From Natronoarchaeum philippinense (GTDB taxonomy: Archaea; Halobacteriota; Halobacteria; Halobacteriales; Natronoarchaeaceae): a stretch of 64,000 nt of DNA. Within the stretch, counting starts at the first letter, position 1. Every line of letters starts with the position of its first letter. This document shows, one piece after another, positions 1 through 7,431 of the stretch. Location: positions 434,001 to 498,000 of the forward strand of contig NZ_OBEJ01000002.1 of the NCBI RefSeq assembly GCF_900215575.1. The letters run 5' to 3'. The position numbers were made by a program, and so were the translations under genes. Under the pieces are notes generated by a model that was not told the DNA's origin, ran no database searches, and saw only the letters and a program-made list of their open reading frames with translations.

Positions 1-570
1 GTCGTCGTCGCCGTCGACACGCGCAACGCCGCGTACTTACGGAGCGAGCCGACCGCCCGCCACGCGGTCGACCGTAGCGTCGAAGCCGCCGACGCCGTCG
101 CGGGTGCGCTGGCTGATGGGGGCGACACGGTCGGTCTCTACGCGCTCGGTCCGCGTGAGTGCTGGCTTGCGCCCGGTGCGGGCGCGGCCCACCGCCTTCG
201 GCTCGCCGAGGCGCTGACGGCCGACCCGGCGTTCTCGCACGCGCCGCCGAAGGAAGCGGCGCTGTCGGACGCCGACGCCGAGCAGTTCCTACAGCGCCTG
301 CCGGCCGACTCGCAGGTGCTGCTCGTCTCGCCGCTGGCCGACGACTCGATCGTCCGCCACGCGCGTCTCTTGCACGCACGGGGACACGCCGTCACGGTGG
401 TCAGCCCCGATCCGACGGCGACCGACACGCCGGGCGGACGACTGGCGGCCGTCGAGCGCGATCGGCGCGTCGTGACACTCCGCCGGGCGGGACTCCGCGT
501 CGTCGACTGGGCGCGAGAGGACGCGCTCGCCGCGGCGGTCGCCCGGACGGCGAGGGGGTGGTCGAGATGA
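1..570 (+). CDS. DUF58-family protein, C-terminal part (cut by window edge)
   Basis: The first 189 codons in frame 1 are open to a TGA at 568-570, and the start lies outside the window. The visible part begins with a VVVAVDTRNA stretch and continues into an alternating alpha/beta region typical of the von Willebrand-like part of DUF58 proteins, which accompany MoxR ATPases in archaea and bacteria. The following membrane-protein gene overlaps its stop by four bases, so the two are probably translationally coupled. A MoxR gene lies just beyond, but in the opposite orientation. The family call rests on this context and overall character rather than on a diagnostic motif, because the N-terminal half is missing. 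Confidence 0.7.
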   Translation, partial: VVVAVDTRNAAYLRSEPTARHAVDRSVEAADAVAGALADGGDTVGLYALGPRECWLAPGAGAAHRLRLAEALTADPAFSHAPPKEAALSDADAEQFLQRLPADSQVLLVSPLADDSIVRHARLLHARGHAVTVVSPDPTATDTPGGRLAAVERDRRVVTLRRAGLRVVDWAREDALAAAVARTARGWSR

Positions 571-1085
571 CCACGGGCGCCCCGGAGCTCACCCGACGCC
601 CGGCGCGAACGTCGAGCGCAGTCGCTTGGATCGCGCTCGCGGCCGGCGTGTTTGCGAGCGGTCCGTTCTCGTCGCTGGCGCTCAAAGCCGGCGCCGTCGC
701 GCTCGTCGTGCTCGGAGGCGGGCTGTGGACCGGCTCGCGGCGTCTGGTGACGATCGGCTGCGCGACGGCGCTGCTCGGCGTGATCGGGGCCGGCGTTCGC
801 GGACTGCCGGCCGTTCCGACGCTGACGAGCGCCACGGCGATCGTGGTCGCTTGGGACGCCGGTCACCAGGCGATCGGGCTGGGGGAACAACTCGGGCGCG
901 AGGCCGCCACCGTCAGGGCCGAACTCCCCCACGTCGGCGCGACGGGCGCGGTCGGACTGACGGTCTCGATAGCGAGCTACGGCGTCTTCCTCGCTGCGCC
1001 GGGCGGCCTGCCCGTCGCGGCTGTGGTGCTCGGACTGCTGGGCGCGCTCGCGCTGCTCGCGGCGCTGCACGGACGGGCTGAGTAG
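567..1085 (+). CDS. Small haloarchaeal membrane protein of the MoxR/DUF58 neighbourhood
   Basis: This 172-residue protein starts at the ATG overlapping the stop of the DUF58 gene. It has about four hydrophobic segments (roughly residues 17-35, 37-65, 120-140 and 145-167) separated by short polar links, and an alanine/glycine-rich composition. There is no catalytic motif. Haloarchaeal MoxR-DUF58 clusters regularly end with a small uncharacterised membrane protein of this kind (possibly DUF7519). A role in assembling or anchoring the MoxR-dependent complex is inference from position only. Confidence 0.75.
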   Translation: MTTGAPELTRRPARTSSAVAWIALAAGVFASGPFSSLALKAGAVALVVLGGGLWTGSRRLVTIGCATALLGVIGAGVRGLPAVPTLTSATAIVVAWDAGHQAIGLGEQLGREAATVRAELPHVGATGAVGLTVSIASYGVFLAAPGGLPVAAVVLGLLGALALLAALHGRAE

Positions 1086-1118
1086 GTCCCGTACAGAAAA
1101 CAGCTCGGGCTTTGCTGT

Positions 1119-1134
1119 GGCGTCTCGAGACGCC
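1119..1134. repeat. GGCGTC/GACGCC palindrome between convergent genes
   Basis: GGCGTCTCGAGACGCC is a perfect 16-bp palindrome between the stop at 1085 and the moxR stop at 1137. It belongs to the family of 3'-end palindromes described in the findings, and it may act as a bidirectional terminator. Confidence 0.75.
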
Positions 1135-1136
1135 GG

Positions 1137-2087
1137 CTACTCGACGGTCGGCACGGCGACGGCGTCGAGCACGTCGTTGACCAGCGCGAACTTCGAGACG
1201 CCGTCGACCTTGGCGTCGGGCGTCAACACGAGTCGATGGGCGAGTACCGGCTGGGCGACGCGCTTGACATCGTCGGGCGTCACGTAGTCGCGGCCGACCA
1301 TCGTCGCTCGCGCGCGAGCGGCTTCGAGCAGCCGCTGGGTGCCCCGCGGCGAGACGCCGACATCGACGCGGCGCTTGGTCCGAGTTCGGCGCGCGATTTC
1401 GGCGACGTAGCCGACCAGATCGTCGTCGACGGTGACCGACTCGGGCGTCTCGCGTAGCTCGGCGACCGTGCCGTCGTCGAGGACGCTCGTGACGCTCGGG
1501 CTGCGCTCGACGCGGCCGAGACGGCGTCGCAGCAGCTCTTCCTCGCCGTCGCGCTCGGGGTAGCCGATCGAACTCTTGACGAGAAAGCGGTCGACCTGCG
1601 CTTCGGGCAGCGGAAAGGTGCCCTCCTGATCGACCGGGTTCTGCGTTGCGATCACGAAAAACGGGTCGGGTAGCTCGTGGGTGTCGCCGTCGACGGTGAC
1701 CTGCCCCTCGGCCATGGCTTCGAGCAGCGCGGCTTGGGTTTTCGGCGGCGCGCGGTTGATCTCGTCGGCCAGCACGACGTTGGCGAAGATCGGCCCCTCG
1801 TTGAACTCGAAGCTGCCGTCCTGCTCGTTGAACACGTGCGTGCCGGTCACGTCGGCGGGCAGCAGGTCGGGCGTGAACTGAATCCGGGAGAACGACAGCC
1901 CCAGTGCGGTCGCAAGGCTGTTCGCGGTCAGCGTCTTCCCGGTCCCGGGAACGTCTTCGAGCAGGACGTGGCCTCGCCCGACGACGCCCAGTAGCACGGT
2001 CTCTAGGAACTCTTCGTCCGCGATAACTGCCTGCGAGATCGCGTCGAGAATCGCGTCACACTCCTCGCTTGCCTCGCGTACGTCCAT
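1137..2087 (-). CDS. MoxR-family AAA+ ATPase
   Basis: This 316-residue AAA+ ATPase has a Walker A motif (GTGKT, about 48-52), a Walker B/sensor region (LADEINRAPPKTQ, about 106-118) and the C-terminal lid domain of MoxR proteins. MoxR ATPases act as chaperone-like activators of VWA/DUF58 partners, and the DUF58 gene here is next door but convergent. The upstream in-frame ATG at 2132 was rejected. A TATA-like box (TACAAATATG, near 2112-2121) sits about 30 bp before the ATG at 2087, which fits a leaderless transcript beginning there. Confidence 0.93.
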   Translation of the reverse strand: MDVREASEECDAILDAISQAVIADEEFLETVLLGVVGRGHVLLEDVPGTGKTLTANSLATALGLSFSRIQFTPDLLPADVTGTHVFNEQDGSFEFNEGPIFANVVLADEINRAPPKTQAALLEAMAEGQVTVDGDTHELPDPFFVIATQNPVDQEGTFPLPEAQVDRFLVKSSIGYPERDGEEELLRRRLGRVERSPSVTSVLDDGTVAELRETPESVTVDDDLVGYVAEIARRTRTKRRVDVGVSPRGTQRLLEAARARATMVGRDYVTPDDVKRVAQPVLAHRLVLTPDAKVDGVSKFALVNDVLDAVAVPTVE

Positions 2088-2110
2088 ATATACCGACGTG
2101 CTGTCCGTGA

Positions 2111-2121
2111 AACATATTTGT
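2111..2121 (-). promoter_or_regulatory. TATA-like box of moxR
   Basis: The minus strand reads ACAAATATG about 30 bp upstream of the ATG at 2087. The spacing fits a leaderless haloarchaeal promoter and decides the start codon. Confidence 0.5.
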
Positions 2122-2184
2122 ACCGATGCCATCAGCGATCGGAATCGAAACCTACAAAATCACGGGGCGGGTAGCGGTTAATGA

Positions 2185-2270
2185 GCCGAGGTAGCCTAGC
2201 CCGGCCAAGGCGGTTGCTTCGAGAGCAACTGTCCGTTCAGGACACAGGAGTTCAAATCTCCTCCTCGGCG
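2185..2270 (+). tRNA. tRNA-Ser (anticodon CGA)
   Basis: An 86-nt tRNA folds with acceptor strands GCCGAGG and CCTCGGC plus a G discriminator. It has a long variable arm as expected for serine, anticodon stem GTTGC/GCAAC with loop TTCGAGA (anticodon CGA), and T-arm AGGAG/CTCCT around TTCAAAT. No intron is seen, and CCA is not encoded. A T5 run follows directly at 2271-2275. The last 21 nt recur twice downstream. Confidence 0.97.
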
Positions 2271-2423
2271 TTTTTCACGCGAATAACACCGCGAGAGTCT
2301 TCCATGACTCTCGCACTCGTGAGCGTGTACACGCAAAACGTGGAGATTTGAAGTAGAGAAGTCGCAACCTGCGAGCGCAGCGAGCAGGTCCGTCTTCGCG
2401 TGGTTCAAATCTCCTCCTCGGCG
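2271..2423 (+). repeat. tRNA-Ser-linked structured element A (153 bp), ending in a tRNA 3'-end copy
   Basis: The unit begins directly after the tRNA and ends with an exact 21-nt copy (2403-2423) of the tRNA 3' end (2250-2270). Inside it are a perfect 9-bp-stem hairpin with a 6-nt loop (arms 2291-2299 and 2306-2314) and an 11-nt inverted copy of the T-arm region (GGAGATTTGAA, 2342-2352) that could pair with TTCAAATCTCC in the terminal copy. An ACCTGC/GCAGGT stem enclosing GAGCGCAGCGA lies between them. No open reading frame or integrase is present. Confidence 0.85.
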
Positions 2424-2586
2424 CTTCTCTCCGACGCAAACCCGCGAGAGCCTTCCATGACTCTCGCACAGCGCGTCGGAGTGGACGACTCACGTGGAGA
2501 TTTGAGCAGACGAGTCGCAGCCCGCGCAGGCGAGCGAAGCGAGCCGAGCAGGACCGTCTCGGCGCGTTCAAATCTCCTCCTCGGCG
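2424..2586 (+). repeat. tRNA-Ser-linked structured element B (163 bp), ending in a second tRNA 3'-end copy
   Basis: This is a diverged second unit of the same plan. It has the hairpin arms at 2444-2452 and 2459-2467 (one mismatch, same TTCCAT loop), the inverted T-arm copy GGAGATTTGA at 2496-2505, and a GCGAGCGAAGCGAGC motif. The identical 21-nt tRNA 3' end is at 2566-2586. A T5 run follows at 2587-2591, as it does after the real tRNA. Confidence 0.85.
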
Positions 2587-2634
2587 TTTTTGACGCGAAC
2601 CACACCGCGAGCGACCGCTGTGTCGCTCGCACGG
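2587..2634 (+). repeat. Truncated third element C
   Basis: The first about 48 bp of a third unit resemble element A (T5 run, ACGCGAA, ACACCGCGAG). They contain a perfect 9-bp-stem hairpin with different arm sequence (GCGAGCGAC at 2607-2615, GTCGCTCGC at 2622-2630). The rest of the unit is missing, and the next gene ends at 2637. Confidence 0.7.
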
Positions 2635-2636
2635 CG

Positions 2637-3602
2637 TCACCACGACGACGCCGCATCACGGCCGCCGACCGCGATCGGCTGTCGATCCGGCAGTTCGTCC
2701 ATCGTGCAGATATCGACACGTCCACGATCGCGGAGGCGCCCGAGCGTCTGCAGGTACTCGGTCAATGGCGCCATCTGGTCGTCGTTGCTGAGATCGTAGA
2801 GATGGCACCACAGATGCAGATGCGCGTCTGTCTCGGCCGCCTGCTCCGTCGCCCGTTCGAGGTAGCGGCGGTGGAGGCGCCGCGAGAGTGCATTCGGGAG
2901 CCAGCCCAGCGGCCGGCCGGCCGGACGCCGCCCCGACGGTAGCGTCGGCGCCGCGAGGTTCGGATGGGTCGCACAGTACGTCCAGAGCACGCCGTCGGAC
3001 CACTCCGGATCGACCATCGGCGGCGGGCCGAACAGGAGCTGGGCGGCGCGGCTGAGCGGCCCGTCGGCCTGATCTTTGATCGCCGTTCGGACAACGTCGA
3101 TGCCGTGCTCGCGGAGTACGTCCGTCGGCGGCGGACGGTGTCGCGGCGGGACGAACGAGTGCGAGCGCTCGCCGAGCAGTTCCGACTCGACGCGCTGGCC
3201 GCGTTCGAGATCGGCGCTGACCGTCGTCGCGTCGACGGTTTCGAGGGGAGCGTGCGAGAACGAGTGCGTGCAGAGCTCGTGGTCGGTCGGCCGCGAGCGG
3301 ATCGCTTCGGCGATGTCGGGCGCGTAGTACAGCGGGTCGACCGCGGCGTCAGTGCCCGGATCGGCGTCGAACCAGTCGTCGGGATACGGGCCGTCGTGAG
3401 TGCCCTCACAGGAGGTCAACAGCAGGTGATCGACGATGTCGAACGTGATCGGGACCGACGCCGCGTCGCAGGCGTCGAGCAGTTTCCGGAGGTATCGACG
3501 CTCGGTGCGACCGTCCTCGCTCAGGTGTTCGTCGTGCCCGTCGAAATCGTGGACGCCCCACGCCAGTTCCACCTCCACGCTCAGCGTGACGATCCCTGTC
3601 AT
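2637..3602 (-). CDS. Polysaccharide deacetylase-like protein (carbohydrate esterase 4 type)
   Basis: This 321-residue protein begins LSVEVELAWGVHD and carries THSFSHAPLE near the middle and HLWCHLYDLS near the C-terminus. That pattern of acidic and histidine residues is typical of NodB-type polysaccharide deacetylases, which remove N-acetyl groups from surface glycans. There is no signal peptide, so it would act in the cytoplasm on precursors. The ATG at 3602 was chosen because the upstream extension (cysteine- and arginine-rich) is unlike the family. The divergent neighbour is a GNAT gene. Substrate is unknown. Confidence 0.75.
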   Translation of the reverse strand: MTGIVTLSVEVELAWGVHDFDGHDEHLSEDGRTERRYLRKLLDACDAASVPITFDIVDHLLLTSCEGTHDGPYPDDWFDADPGTDAAVDPLYYAPDIAEAIRSRPTDHELCTHSFSHAPLETVDATTVSADLERGQRVESELLGERSHSFVPPRHRPPPTDVLREHGIDVVRTAIKDQADGPLSRAAQLLFGPPPMVDPEWSDGVLWTYCATHPNLAAPTLPSGRRPAGRPLGWLPNALSRRLHRRYLERATEQAAETDAHLHLWCHLYDLSNDDQMAPLTEYLQTLGRLRDRGRVDICTMDELPDRQPIAVGGRDAASSW

Positions 3603-3844
3603 GTGTCGACACTGCAACGACCCCTCGAAAGGCGGTTGGCACCACTCGTTCCCCCGTCGACAGCGTGGTACACGTCCGATCGCTCGGCGTAGCACCGGGT
3701 TGGCCGCTCGATTGCCGTCGGATCGTTACGCCGCGCCGAACTCGACGGTAGGGGTCCGGTAATCGCCGAACAACTATAGCCATCCGAACTCATCGATGCC
3801 ACACGAACGTATACCGTCGCGGTGGTGCTCAGTTCGGCATACCG

Positions 3845-4999
3845 ATGAGTCTCGCCAGTGAGACGTACGAAATCAGACGCTTCGAGCGCGGCGACGCCGC
3901 GGGCGTGCTGGAGCTGTACGAGACGGTATTCGGCGAAGAACGGACGAACGCGTGGTTCGACTGGAAGTACCGCGAGAATCCTGCCGTCGATCACGTTCCG
4001 ATCACCGTCGCGGTCGACCCCGACGACGGCGTCGTCGGTGCGCGCCCGCTGTTCGCGCTTCCCATGGCAGCCGGAGAGCACCGCTTCTTGGCAGTCCAGC
4101 CCGGCGACACGATGGTTCATCCCGATCACCGGCGACAAGGGCTGTTTACCCGGATGACCGAGCGGGCGATCGAGCGCTACGACGACCACGAGGTAGCGCT
4201 CTTTTTCAACTTCCCGAACGAGCAGTCCGGCGCAGGCTACCGAAAGCTCGGCTGGCGAGACGTTGGCGAAGTGACCACTTACTACCGGATTCAGTCGCCG
4301 AGCGCGTGGCTCGACGACGCCTCGGGCGCCGTCGCCGCCGGAGCGACTGTGGCCGACCTCGCCGCCGCTGGCTACCACCGAGCCCGGGACGCCGTAGCGC
4401 CGTCAGCTGACGGCATCTCGGTCGATCGATACCGCGAGGTTCCGGTCACCACGCTCGTCGCGCTGTACCGCGGCGGCGTCCCGGCGGGCTTTCACGCGGT
4501 GCGGAGCGAGCAGTACCTCCGCTGGCGGTTCCAGAACCCTCGCTGGACCTACCGAACGTACGTGGCTCGGGATCGAGCGGGCGAGCCACTGGCCGCAGCG
4601 GTCGTCGGGCGAAAGTCGGCCGGCGACGACGCCGTCGTTCGGCTCACCGACGCGCTCCCGCCGGTGCCCGAAGACGGCCCGCTGGTCGCACTGCTGGACG
4701 CCGTCCTGTCGGACGCCGACGACGCCGCTGCGGTGGCCGCACCGTCCTGCCTGCCCGAGACCGTGCTCTCGCGCTTTGGCTTCCATCCGGATACCGCCCC
4801 GCCGCTGTCGCTTGTGAGTTCCGCGACGACACACGTCGCTCGTCCGGCGACCGTCGACGTTCGAAAGAGCAACGCTCTTTCGAGCCAACCAGAATCCGGA
4901 CCGGATTCTGGTGACGCCGACGACTGGACGCTGTCCGGGCGGTCGGTGACCGATCCCGACAGCTGGACGCTGACGTTCGGAGAACAGGACACGAGCTAG
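3845..4999 (+). CDS. GNAT-family N-acetyltransferase, 384 aa
   Basis: The N-terminal half is a GNAT domain: YEIRRFERGDAAGVLELY opens it, and VHPDHRRQGLFTRMTERAI (about 96-114) is the acetyl-CoA-binding motif A with the R/Q-x-x-G signature. The C-terminal half resembles the second GNAT-like domain of long archaeal acetyltransferases (FRFQNPRWTYRTYV-like region near residue 225). Near the C-terminus, codons about 340-356 consist of two adjacent perfect palindromes and encode a low-complexity linker. The divergent deacetylase neighbour hints at surface-sugar metabolism, which is inference. Confidence 0.85.
   Translation: MSLASETYEIRRFERGDAAGVLELYETVFGEERTNAWFDWKYRENPAVDHVPITVAVDPDDGVVGARPLFALPMAAGEHRFLAVQPGDTMVHPDHRRQGLFTRMTERAIERYDDHEVALFFNFPNEQSGAGYRKLGWRDVGEVTTYYRIQSPSAWLDDASGAVAAGATVADLAAAGYHRARDAVAPSADGISVDRYREVPVTTLVALYRGGVPAGFHAVRSEQYLRWRFQNPRWTYRTYVARDRAGEPLAAAVVGRKSAGDDAVVRLTDALPPVPEDGPLVALLDAVLSDADDAAAVAAPSCLPETVLSRFGFHPDTAPPLSLVSSATTHVARPATVDVRKSNALSSQPESGPDSGDADDWTLSGRSVTDPDSWTLTFGEQDTS
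4861..4912. repeat. Two adjacent perfect palindromes inside the GNAT gene
   Basis: The first has 10-bp arms (4861-4870 and 4874-4883) around AAC. The second has 12-bp arms (4888-4899 and 4901-4912) around one A. They keep the reading frame open. A related hairpin core CGAAAGC/GCTTTCG occurs at 18127-18143 downstream of tRNA-Tyr. Confidence 0.85.
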
Positions 5000-5036
5000 T
5001 CGCCAACTGCGAAGCTAAAAACCGAAAAGCGGCGGC

Positions 5037-6584
5037 TTAGTCGTCGGCGAGCGGCACCGGCTCCTCGCCGGGCGCCGACAGCAGCCGGTCGATGGCGTCG
5101 ACCATCGCCTTGACCGAGGCGGTGGTGATGTCGGTGTCGCTGGTGGCGACGGTCACCGACGTGTCGCCGCGGCTCATCTCGACCTCGACGGTGACGACGG
5201 CGTCGGTGCCGCCGGTGATCGCGTCGACCTCGTAGGATTCGAGCGTGACGTTGGCGGCCTCGCCGAGCGCCTCGCGCACCGCGGAGACAGCGGCGTCGAC
5301 CGGGCCGCTGCCGGTGCCCGAGGCGGTCCGTTCGTCGTCGTCGACGCGGAGACGGACGCTCGCGGTCGGGATGCCGCCGCCGCTGGCCGCTGTGAGGTTC
5401 AGGAGTTCGACGCGGCGCTCGCGGTCGGTGCCCTTGACCTCCTCGGCGATCGCCAGCAGGTCGGCGTCGGTGACGCGCTTGCCCCGATCGCCGATCTCCT
5501 TGACGCGTTCGACGACGGTCGTGAGTTCCTCGTCGGAGACGTCGACGCCGTGCTCTTCGAGCGCAGCGCGGGCGCCGGCGCGGCCGGTGTGCTTGCCCAG
5601 CACGATCCGGCGCTCGCGGCCCACCTTCTCGGGCGGGTACGGCTCGTACATCTGGTCGTCTTTCAGGGTGCCGTCGGTGTGGATGCCGCTCTCGTGAGTG
5701 AAGGCGTTCTCCCCGGTGACGGCCTTGTTCGGCGGGAGCTGGACGCCCGTCGACCGGGCGACGGTCTGGCCCAGCTCGTACAGCTGGGTCGTGTCGACCG
5801 TCTCGAGGCCGTAGGAGTGATCCAGCGCGATGGCGACCTCTTCGAGGGCGACGTTGCCGGCGCGCTCGCCCAGCCCGTTGATCGTCCCGTGGACCAGATC
5901 GGCGCCCGCGGCGATGCTCGCCAGTGCGTTGGTGACGCCGAGCCCCAGATCGTCGTGGGTGTGGGTGCTCACGGGACCGTACTCCGACAGCGCCGAGACG
6001 ACCTCGTAGGCGCGCTCGGGACCGGCGTGGCCGACCGTGTCGGCGTAGCAGATCCGCGTCGCGCCAGCGTCGATGGCGGCCTCGGCGAGCTGTTCGAGGA
6101 ACTCCAGGTCGGCGCGCGAGCCGTCCTCGCCGATCACTTCGACCCACAGGCCGTGATCGCGCGCGTACTCGACGAGTTCTTGGGTGTCTGCGACGACCTC
6201 CTCGCGGGTCGTGTTCACCTTCGTCTCGATGTGGCGGTCGCTGCCGGGCACCACGATCGTGACGCCGTCGACGTCGCAGTCGAGCGCGAGGTCGATGTCG
6301 TTTTTCACGCCGCGGGCGAAGCTGGTGATCGTCGCGTCCAGTCCGAGATCGGTGACGCGACGGATCGTCTGTCGCTCGCCCTCGCCGGTGCAGGCGCTGC
6401 CGGCCTCGATCACGTCGATCTCGGCGCGGTCTAGGGCCTGTGCGATGTCGGCTTTCTCCTCGGGCGTGAGCGAGATTCCCGGTGCCTGTTCGCCGTCGCG
6501 CAGCGTGGTATCGAGAAGCTGTACGTCAGTCGCGTCGTCGTAGAGGGGATTTGTTTCGGGGGAGCCCCCGAATAAATCGGTCAC
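5037..6584 (-). CDS. leuA: 2-isopropylmalate / (R)-citramalate synthase family enzyme
   Basis: This 515-residue enzyme has the DRE-TIM metallolyase signature TTLRDGEQAPG (about 26-36), the metal-binding THTHDD segment, the NGLGERAGN motif and a C-terminal LeuA regulatory domain (about 385-505, ending in a TDITTASVKAMVDAIDRLL-like segment). Such enzymes condense acetyl-CoA with 2-oxoisovalerate (leucine) or pyruvate (isoleucine via citramalate), and the sequence alone does not settle which. It stands alone, away from other leu/ilv genes. Translation appears to start at GTG (6584). A TATA-like box lies near 6622-6630, and an out-of-frame ATG at 6591 precedes the start. Confidence 0.9.
   Translation of the reverse strand: MTDLFGGSPETNPLYDDATDVQLLDTTLRDGEQAPGISLTPEEKADIAQALDRAEIDVIEAGSACTGEGERQTIRRVTDLGLDATITSFARGVKNDIDLALDCDVDGVTIVVPGSDRHIETKVNTTREEVVADTQELVEYARDHGLWVEVIGEDGSRADLEFLEQLAEAAIDAGATRICYADTVGHAGPERAYEVVSALSEYGPVSTHTHDDLGLGVTNALASIAAGADLVHGTINGLGERAGNVALEEVAIALDHSYGLETVDTTQLYELGQTVARSTGVQLPPNKAVTGENAFTHESGIHTDGTLKDDQMYEPYPPEKVGRERRIVLGKHTGRAGARAALEEHGVDVSDEELTTVVERVKEIGDRGKRVTDADLLAIAEEVKGTDRERRVELLNLTAASGGGIPTASVRLRVDDDERTASGTGSGPVDAAVSAVREALGEAANVTLESYEVDAITGGTDAVVTVEVEMSRGDTSVTVATSDTDITTASVKAMVDAIDRLLSAPGEEPVPLADD
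6555..6572 (-). promoter_or_regulatory. Hairpin overlapping leuA codons 5-10
   Basis: TTCGGGGG/CCCCCGAA (8-bp arms, 2-nt loop) begins 12 nt after the GTG start. A stem this stable in the initiation region of a short-leader mRNA could affect translation. This is inference. Confidence 0.4.
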
Positions 6585-6733
6585 CGGTCATGATTGTCCA
6601 GTCTCTGGTAGGCAACCCGAGACATATAAGCTACCCGCTTCGACAGACGGTGACACGCCGAACGCTTCCCTCGCCGTCGGCGTCCCACAACTGCTCGCCG
6701 TCGGCGTCGTCACGAACGACGGACGCCACGGCG

Positions 6734-7084
6734 TCACTCCTCGACGAACTCGACGGTGTCGCCGACCGCGACGCCGTCGGCCGCGCCGGCGGGCAGTTCG
6801 ACGAAGGTGTCGGCGGATTCTTTGGCCGTTCCGGTCCACGCCGAGAGGGTCCGCACCCGCTGGACTTCGCCGTCGATCAGCCAGAGCACGTCGATCGGGA
6901 AGGGAACGAACAGCATGTGGACGCTTCGGGCCGTGACGCCGTCGAACTCGAAGACCAGCGCGTAGTCGTCGGGGATCGACCGGCGGAACATCAGCCCGCG
7001 ACCGCGAGAAATGAGTCCATCGGCGATATCGACGGTCGTCGCCAGCGTCGTGACGCCGCCGTCGCCGCGGTGACGTAGTTTCAC
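6734..7084 (-). CDS. DUF192 family protein
   Basis: This 116-residue protein has the DUF192 core pattern: ADGLISRGRGLMFRRSIPDDYALVF, then the hydrophobic VHMLFVPFPIDVLWLIDG segment and TFVELPAGAAD near the end. The family (COG1430) is small and beta-rich, and its function is unknown. There is no signal peptide. It is transcribed in the same direction as leuA, 150 bp away, probably separately. Confidence 0.9.
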   Translation of the reverse strand: MKLRHRGDGGVTTLATTVDIADGLISRGRGLMFRRSIPDDYALVFEFDGVTARSVHMLFVPFPIDVLWLIDGEVQRVRTLSAWTGTAKESADTFVELPAGAADGVAVGDTVEFVEE

Positions 7085-7141
7085 GGCGGGACATTCGCTC
7101 GATTCGGCAAAACGTTTGCCCTCGCGTCGGCGTCCGGCAGG

Positions 7142-7429
7142 TTAGTCTTCGAGTTGCCCGAGGAGAGCTTCGAGCGTTTCGATGTGTTCCTCGAACTTCG
7201 CCCGTCCCTCGTCGGTCAGCCTGTAGGTGGTCTGGGGCCGCCGGTCGACGAACTGCTTTTCGACCGCGACCGCACCGGCGTCTTCCATCGTCTGGATGTG
7301 GCTCGAGAGGTTCCCCTCGGTGACGCCAAGCTCGTCTTTGAGTTCCGAGAACGTCGACTCCTCGTGCCGGTAGAGGTAGGCGAACAACTGCAGTCGGGTC
7401 GGCTGGTGGACGAGCTTGTCGAACTCCAT
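7142..7429 (-). CDS. Winged-helix regulator of the ABC exporter operon
   Basis: This 95-residue protein is a compact winged helix of the HTH_34/MarR-like type. A helix-turn-helix (STFSELKDELGVTEGNLSSHIQ, about 25-46) is followed by the wing RRPQTTYRLTDEGRAKFEEH. It is the last gene of a four-gene minus-strand operon, 2 bp after the membrane-protein gene. Autoregulation is suggested by a palindromic site upstream of the first gene (9904-9937). The ligand is unknown. Confidence 0.9.
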   Translation of the reverse strand: MEFDKLVHQPTRLQLFAYLYRHEESTFSELKDELGVTEGNLSSHIQTMEDAGAVAVEKQFVDRRPQTTYRLTDEGRAKFEEHIETLEALLGQLED

Positions 7430-7431
7430 TG

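Noticed and set aside
2403-2586. Copies of the tRNA-Ser 3' end as extra tRNA genes
   Set aside because: Only the T-loop/3' acceptor part is present at these positions. There is no D-arm, anticodon arm or 5' acceptor strand, so they cannot form tRNAs.
2250-2634. A CRISPR array
   Set aside because: Repeat units of about 21 nt with 130-140-bp spacers and only three copies do not fit CRISPR spacing, and no cas genes are present in the window.
4996-6147. A 383-codon minus-strand frame overlapping the leuA-type gene
   Set aside because: It is extremely arginine-rich with no motifs. The leuA frame carries the catalytic signatures.
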